Part shown: piece by piece, positions 58,817 through 64,000 of the stretch | How the letters are laid out: every line of letters starts with the position of its first letter | How positions within the stretch are numbered: the stretch's first letter is position 1 | Assembly: GCF_021869535.1 (NCBI RefSeq) | Contig: NW_026262668.1 | Location: 23,689,732-23,753,731, forward strand | Source of the DNA: Mytilus californianus | Lineage: Eukaryota; Mollusca; Bivalvia; Mytilida; Mytilidae | Direction: 5' to 3' | DNA: 64,000 bases | The notes under the pieces: model-generated | The model's database searches: none | What the model was told of the DNA's origin: nothing | What the model saw: the letters and a program-made list of their open reading frames with translations, nothing else | Position numbers and translations under genes: made by a program

Positions 58817-59700
58817 CCTGTTTATTAATGTTGTCCTAGGATCTGTCCTTAGACATATTATATAACATGATTTAGGATGGACTTAAGACTGTCCTATGAC
58901 ATGTCTAAGCATGCACATCGAAGATCTCTTAGGATTATCTTACCTAGGATGTCCTACACCACAATCCTAAGTGTTGGAGTATAAGTAAATAGCAAAATTG
59001 AAAAAAAAACTTTATATTAAGATGAAAATTGACCAGTAAATGTAATAATAATATTTGAATAATCACAGATATAATATTAAGAAATATTCACAGTATTATT
59101 ATAATGATCATATATAAAATATATAAAGTGGTTGTACATTCATACACTTTTACGAAACAACACACAACAAAATATAATAACCTTTTCTATAACAATTGAC
59201 TAGTATATGTGCAAATATAAATACTAGTATTTACAACGATAAAAATAATGAATAACTTTTGAGTGGGCTGAATTCAAAGTTTCTCAGTTTCATACATAGC
59301 AGAGTTCAAACGCAAATCTAGTGCATCTTTCATATGCATACAGAGTGGTTAAACTATTTCAGTACTACCAAAAATATACGAGTGAATATGAACAAAAGGA
59401 GGCATCTCAACTTTACAGATGCCGAACAAAAGGCTATCCTGAAATTATAAATATTAACTGTTCAGTAAAATTTCCAATGCTTAAACCAATAGTTCGAAAA
59501 AAGAGGGGTTCAGTAACAAATTAAGTACAACAATATATCATAAAGTTAGGACCATCTTAAGATATCTAAATTTGTGTCCTTAATTTAGGACCTAAATTTT
59601 TAATTGCGACATGTTTGATAAAGACACTTAGGAGGACAAAGACAGGTCCTAAGATGGTCTTAGGACATATCAAAATCCTAAGAGTAAGTCGATAAACAGG
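58817..59700. mobile_element. Putative non-autonomous element with TCCTAAG-rich ends
   Basis: CCTGTTTAT at 58817-58825 is mirrored by ATAAACAGG at 59692-59700. Both subterminal regions (about 58840-58975 and 59540-59690) are packed with TCCTAGG/TCCTAAG/CTTAGGA words in both orientations, while the middle is plain AT-rich sequence. The frame at 59321-59524 has no domain. No clear target duplication. Confidence 0.5.
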
Positions 59701-59800
59701 ATCCAGAACACCTGTGTACAGCGTTTATCACGTATAGACTTTTCAGTAGTTGTATTTTACCTGTACACATCAACATTAAACTGTATTGTCTGAAAAGCTA

Positions 59801-59936
59801 CTGAACAGTACTGAATTGACTGCAAGCGAAGAGTCTCAACAGTACTGCATTGACTAAAAGCGAAAGGTCTGAACAGTACTGAATTGACTACAAGCGAAAG
59901 GTATGAACAGTGCAAAATTGACTGCAAGCAAGTGGA
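59801..59936 (+). repeat. 34-bp tandem array (four units)
   Basis: CTGAACAGTACTGAATTGAC followed by T(G/A)CAAGCGAA and a short variable part, starting at 59801, 59835, 59869 and 59903. The last unit is diverged. Confidence 0.9.
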
Positions 59937-60657
59937 TAGTCTGAAAATTGAATGAATAGAACATGACTGAACGATTTATTGTTAAGACTTTTCAGATGAT
60001 ATTAACATCAAAATTACCGTTTTAGATCAAAATTGGTTTACTAGTGTAATAATTGATTTCCAATGTTTGTTTTTGTCTTGACACTTACATTTGGTGCGAA
60101 AATGACAAATATTTTAAAATGAAATCAAAGGAACAATAAAATAAATCACAAAGTCGTAGAAGTAAAGAGAAGAATTCTTGGTCGTAAGAAATATAACATA
60201 AGTTAACAAACTGTAATCATTACCCACAACAATAACATTAAGCAGCAAGCTGTACGTAAATGAAGGGTGAGGGATTAAGTGCTAAGAACTCAAGTGCTTA
60301 AGGGTATGTGTACGACTTTTGTTAACAAAAAATATCAGTAGACAATTTATTACAATATAAAGTAAATATTTTGGGGTATTTTGATATTCTATATTTGGCA
60401 ATTTTATTTTAAATAACGAACATGTTTTATTTTGTTTTCGTTAGCACTTTGCTTGTTGAATGTCCTATTACTTTTCTGGTTCACTAAGTTTGATAATTGT
60501 TTCTTATTTTCCTCCTTAAAAATATTTATCGCGGTGAAGTAAAGGGTGCTACATGTGGTTCCTTTATATTTCATTGTAATTCAACAACATAACAATATAT
60601 GTCATCTAGCATATAGTTAAGATAGTTTAAACCAGTTCACGTGTAATCGCCGAAGCG
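59937..60657. other. Intergenic stretch without recognised elements
   Basis: AT-rich, nothing supported. Confidence 0.5.
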
Positions 60658-60661
60658 TTAA

Positions 60662-61089
60662 GGTTCCACTAAAGTCAAAATATAGGACACTTCATAAACA
60701 TGTTAATTTCATGTATCTAGGTGAACAAATATCGAAGGTACAATACAGAAATTGGACACATATGCCATTAAAACATATGTATGTGACAAATCAACATGAG
60801 CTTTCCCTGCATTACATGTAACAGTATTCGTCCATACCAATGTTAAGCAAATTAAGTCGTCTCGCAGGCATCCAGATTTTTTTGAAAATTTAGTGTTCAC
60901 CTCAAGAACCGATTTGGCCACAAAATAACAATTTCAAGTTTATTTACAATTTACACAGTGTGTATATGTTAAGTATGTTTAAATGAACATATGTTCTCAT
61001 AGTTTAGGACTTTACTCATTATAGGTTGAAAAATACAGGCAAAGTTTAGATGTTTATGAAGTGTCCTATATTTTGATTTTAGTGGAACC
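60662..61089. mobile_element. TTAA-flanked MITE with 40-bp TIRs (piggyBac-type)
   Basis: The left end GGTTCCACTAAAGTCAAAAT continues to CATAAACAT (60662-60701). Its reverse complement is at 61050-61089 with one mismatch in 40 bp. TTAA flanks both ends (60658-60661 and 61090-61093), the target and duplication of piggyBac-type transposases. The 428-bp element has no transposase; the minus-strand frame 60709-60921 has no domain. The near-identity of the TIRs suggests a recent insertion. Confidence 0.9.
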
Positions 61090-61093
61090 TTAA

Positions 61094-61640
61094 GATATAA
61101 ACATAACCTTCGGAGGCAATAGTAAAATATTTATTCTAAATATGCATAATTAAAAGTCAATTATCTTTTATTTGTTTTCTATAACGATTAGCATTTACTT
61201 TTCCTTAGTGCTGGTTCCGCATGCACGATTAGAATGATACATTTTTTCTCATTGGTTCAGTGAATTTTATATTTTACCTGGCTTGTCCAGTTCAAATGGT
61301 CCTACTGGTAATTTCTACTCAGTAAAGTTTTCCTTTCAAATCACTATATTCGTATGGTTATTATTCTAATCCGTTTTCTCTGAACAGGTCATAATTTTTA
61401 TTAAGTTGACGCGTCGATCGACTTAAATTTATAATTCTTGAAATACCCGCCCACCCAGCCCTTTGTTAAAAAAATATAATTTTATTCAGAATTTTTTCTC
61501 ACGTGTGTTTAGCGGGTTTTTTGAAAGATAGGTTTTTGTACCTTCTGTTTGAGTAAATTACATGTACTTGTATCGTGACTGTCATTTGTTTTTTGTGTTG
61601 TGTGTATAGTTTATGTTGTGTAGACCTGTAAGTTTTTGAG
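61094..61640. other. Sequence 5' of the retrotransposon remnant
   Basis: It may contain the 5' terminal repeat of the DIRS element, but I cannot define it because the 3' end of the element is outside the window. Confidence 0.4.
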
Positions 61641-61790
61641 ATGCTGATCCAAGGTGAGGTCATTAATTCTAATGTTACCATTAATGATCTGAGAAAATCA
61701 AAAAAATTATGTTCAACGGTCAAATCTCAAATGAATGCTTTAGGGCTTGAGTTAGATAGTGAACATGATCATACTGGTAAAAAAAAATAA
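61641..61790 (+). pseudogene. Short gag-like frame of the DIRS remnant
   Basis: A 49-codon frame from ATG at 61641 to TAA at 61788-61790, ending in a run of nine A's. The RT frame opens just after this in another phase, so a slip in the A-run may have separated one original reading frame. No domain recognised; the gag assignment rests only on position. Confidence 0.35.
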
Positions 61791-61798
61791 TTCTAAGT

Positions 61799-63055
61799 CT
61801 CAAAAAGAAGCTGTCGAAGTTGGTACAAACCATTATGGATCTTAGTCACCCGAAGGGTCATTCTGTGAATGACTGTATTAGAAAGAATGAATATTTGGGA
61901 GATAGTGTTGATCTTCATTATCCTAATGTTGATAAACCAGTTGACATTATTAAGAGTAAGGGTCAAAACTGCTAAATTTTCAAGAGGGACCTTCGTCGTG
62001 CTTATAGACAGATTCCGTTAGACCCAAGGGACTATAGTTTTGTTGGTTTTACTTTGCGTAATCACATCTTTGTTGATCGTGTTTTACCAATGGGTTTGAG
62101 ATCATCAGCCTGTATTTGTCAACTTATCACGAATGCAGTGACTTTTATCGCGGGAACATTTGGTGTGGATGTCATTAATTATCTTGATGGTTTTGCTGGG
62201 GCAGACTGTCCTAAAAAAGCTCAAGTCTCTTTTGAAAAGTTGAAGAGTGTTTTGGATCAGTGTGGAATGGAAGAATCGGTGGAAAAGGCTTGTGAACCTT
62301 GTTAAAGAATGTCATTTCTTGGTATGTGGTTTGATACAGAAAAAATGACTTTAGAAGTTACTCCAGATCGTTTAATTGAAATTTCAGAGTTGGTTGTAAT
62401 GTGGATGAATAAATAAAAGGCCAGAAAGAAAGAAGTGCAGTCGTTGTTAGGGAAATTAAATTTTGTCTCTAGTTGTGTCAAACCAGGTCGAATTTTCATC
62501 TCTAGAGTTTTAAATTTCTTAAGGGAATTTTCAAATAATAACCAAGTGTTAGACGTTTCGAATGAGTTGAGAAGGGATATGCTCTGGTGGTCAAAAGTTT
62601 TACTGACTTATAATGGGATTTCCATCATTAGTCTGGAAGAATGGACTGAACCTGATTTATTTTTCTCTTGTGACGCTTGTTTGACTGGATGTGGTGGTAT
62701 GTCGGGTTCTGAGTATTTTCATTGCGAGTTCCCTGAATTCATAAGTGAACACAATTTTCATATCAATGCTTTAGAGCTCTTAACATTGATTGTTTGCTAG
62801 AAATTCTGGGCTATAAAAGGGAAGAAAATTTGTATTTATTGTGACAATAATGTTTCAGTGCAGGTTATAAATAAGGAACGAACTAGGAGTAGAATTTTGC
62901 AAAGTTGTTTAAGAGAACTTGTCTCTGTCTGTGCAGTGCAACATGTGAAATTAAGGCGATACATTTAAGTTCAAAGGACAAACGGGACGCAGATTTGCTT
63001 TCTGGATGGAAGTTATCTCCGTCCTTTCAAGAGGAATTTAAAAACTGTTTCTCGT
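61799..63055 (+). pseudogene. DIRS reverse transcriptase-RNase H, disrupted
   Basis: Copies element RNA into DNA. RT motifs in order: L-S-H-P-K-G-H-S-V-N-D (61841 onward), R-A-Y-R-Q-I-P-L-D-P (about 61997), L-P-M-G-L-R-S-S-A (62084) and the catalytic box at 62180-62191, which reads Y-L-D-G where Y-x-D-D is required. Then G-M-W-F-D (RT palm end), L-L-G-K-L-N-F, and RNase H with S-C-D-A, A-L-E-L-L-T-L and Y-C-D-N-N carrying the D, E and D metal ligands. In-frame stops lie at 61973 (next to a frame change near 61980), 62303, 62414 and 62798; further frame damage follows after about 62966. The mutated catalytic box and the stops show it is non-functional. Confidence 0.9.
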
Positions 63056-63095
63056 GTTGAAGTTAATGCTGATCCTTCTCTTTTTAGATTTCAGC

Positions 63096-64000
63096 ATGAC
63101 TAAAGATTTAGATCATTTAAAAGCAGAATCAAAGAATTCCATTGAAAATGCGTATGCTATTGGGACAAGGAAAAATTTGAAGATTCAGTGAAAGTCTTTT
63201 TTATTATTTTGTAATTTTTACAAGTTGGTTGCTTTGCCTTGTTCGTTGGAGACCATTTGTTTATATTGTCAATTTTTAAGTCGTTCTTTTGCTAGCACCG
63301 AAACCATTAAGAATTATGTTTATGGTGTTAAAAGTTTGCATTTATTTTTAGATGTTTCGTTTCCGCATTTTGAAACGTTCTATTTTAAATTATTTTTTAA
63401 AGGTTTAAAAAGGGTGAATCCGTATGAGATCAAACCAGCATTACCTATTACTCCGGAAATTCTTCTAAAATCCGGTCCGTGCTGAATTTTTCAGACATTA
63501 ATAATATATCTTTTTGGTGTTTGTTTTTATTCTCCTTTTTTCTTATGTGCCGAAAATCTAGTTTAGTCGGCAAAGATGGAGAACCACATAAAAGTTTAAA
63601 AAGGGAAGACATAGTGGTAAAAGAAAACATGTTGATAGTTACTTTCAAGTGGACTAAAACTATACAGTTTGGTGAAAGAAAATTAGAGATCCCATTGATA
63701 AAAACATCCGGATTCTAAATTATGTCCATATTCTGCCTACATGGCTATGTGCAAACATTTTCAAGCACCTTTAAGTTCTTCAGCATTTTAAATTCGAGGA
63801 TCCCGTAAAGGCGAAGTTAAGTCGGTACGCTATAGAGTATCTAATAATTTCTTGAAAACATGCATAAATAGTATTGATTTAAATTTTAAACACTACTCCA
63901 CACATAGTTTCAGAAGATGTGGAGCGACGTGGGCTTTTAAATGTGGTGTTCCCTCCAATTTAATACAGTTACAAGGAGATTGGAAAAGCTCAGCTTATAA
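63096..64000 (+). pseudogene. DIRS tyrosine recombinase, disrupted and truncated
   Basis: Integrates the element by tyrosine-mediated recombination. The N-terminal SAM-like region (from ATG 63096; Y-A-I-G-T-R-K and F-C-N-F-Y) is broken by TGA at 63189-63191. The frame shifts by one base near 63470 (from phase 0 to phase 2). The catalytic Arg lies in M-C-R-K-S-S-L-V (about 63547-63570). The frame changes again between 63718 and 63903, after which T-H-S-F-R-R-C-G-A-T-W gives the H-x-x-R box (63903 onward) and G-D-W follows 25 residues after the His. The catalytic Tyr is expected just outside the window. Confidence 0.9.

Larger units (their letters stand above)
61641..64000 (+). mobile_element. 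DIRS-type retrotransposon, degenerate, truncated by window end
   Basis: Order of recognisable domains: short gag-like frame, reverse transcriptase, RNase H, tyrosine recombinase, all on the plus strand. RT followed by RNase H and a tyrosine recombinase instead of a DDE integrase is the hallmark of DIRS-order elements. At least three in-frame stops in RT/RNase H, one in the recombinase and several frame changes make it a dead copy. The 3' end and terminal repeats are beyond 64000. Confidence 0.9.

Overview
This is an AT-rich animal (metazoan) window built around one Hox gene. The gene has a FYPWM hexapeptide in a first coding exon (2991-3483) and a complete 60-residue homeodomain in a second (33521-33807), separated by an intron of about 30 kb. 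The homeodomain carries a C-terminal QAIKEINEQ extension (Ubd-A peptide). That places it in the Ubx/abd-A-related central class, which in molluscs and annelids is Lox2/Lox4; I favour Lox2. Together with several dense repeat families that I associate from memory with marine mussels, this points to a bivalve of the Mytilus type. The species call is inference.

Layout. 1-2.7 kb: upstream sequence with no gene seen. 2.7-3.0 kb: probable promoter/5' UTR. 3.0-33.8 kb: the Hox gene. Its intron holds tandem arrays, small inverted-repeat elements and two copies (15.5-16.8 kb and 27.4-30.6 kb) of a large composite repeat bounded by ATACGACCGC/GCGGTCGTAT. 33.8-61.6 kb: no convincing gene. A third composite copy lies at 38.9-41.1 kb, and from 36 to 58 kb there is a dense patchwork of dispersed repeat families (called A to F here). 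It is interrupted by elements with clean ends: one with 19-bp perfect TIRs and a 9-bp target duplication, one with TTAA ends, and one with TA ends. 61.6-64.0 kb: a degenerate DIRS-type retrotransposon (reverse transcriptase, RNase H, tyrosine recombinase), cut by the window edge.

The Hox gene is the only gene I regard as functional. Most other open frames are short translations of repeats. The most unusual structure is the composite repeat: a 5' hairpin, a GTC microsatellite, a roughly 160-bp array, a long G-run, a 35-bp array of ATTGCGCAAT palindromes, a roughly 130-bp array with higher-order periodicity, and a conserved 3' tail. It occurs in long and short forms, three times in the same orientation, in and just beyond a Hox gene. 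One insertion can be shown directly, because the interrupted repeat exists uninterrupted elsewhere in the window.
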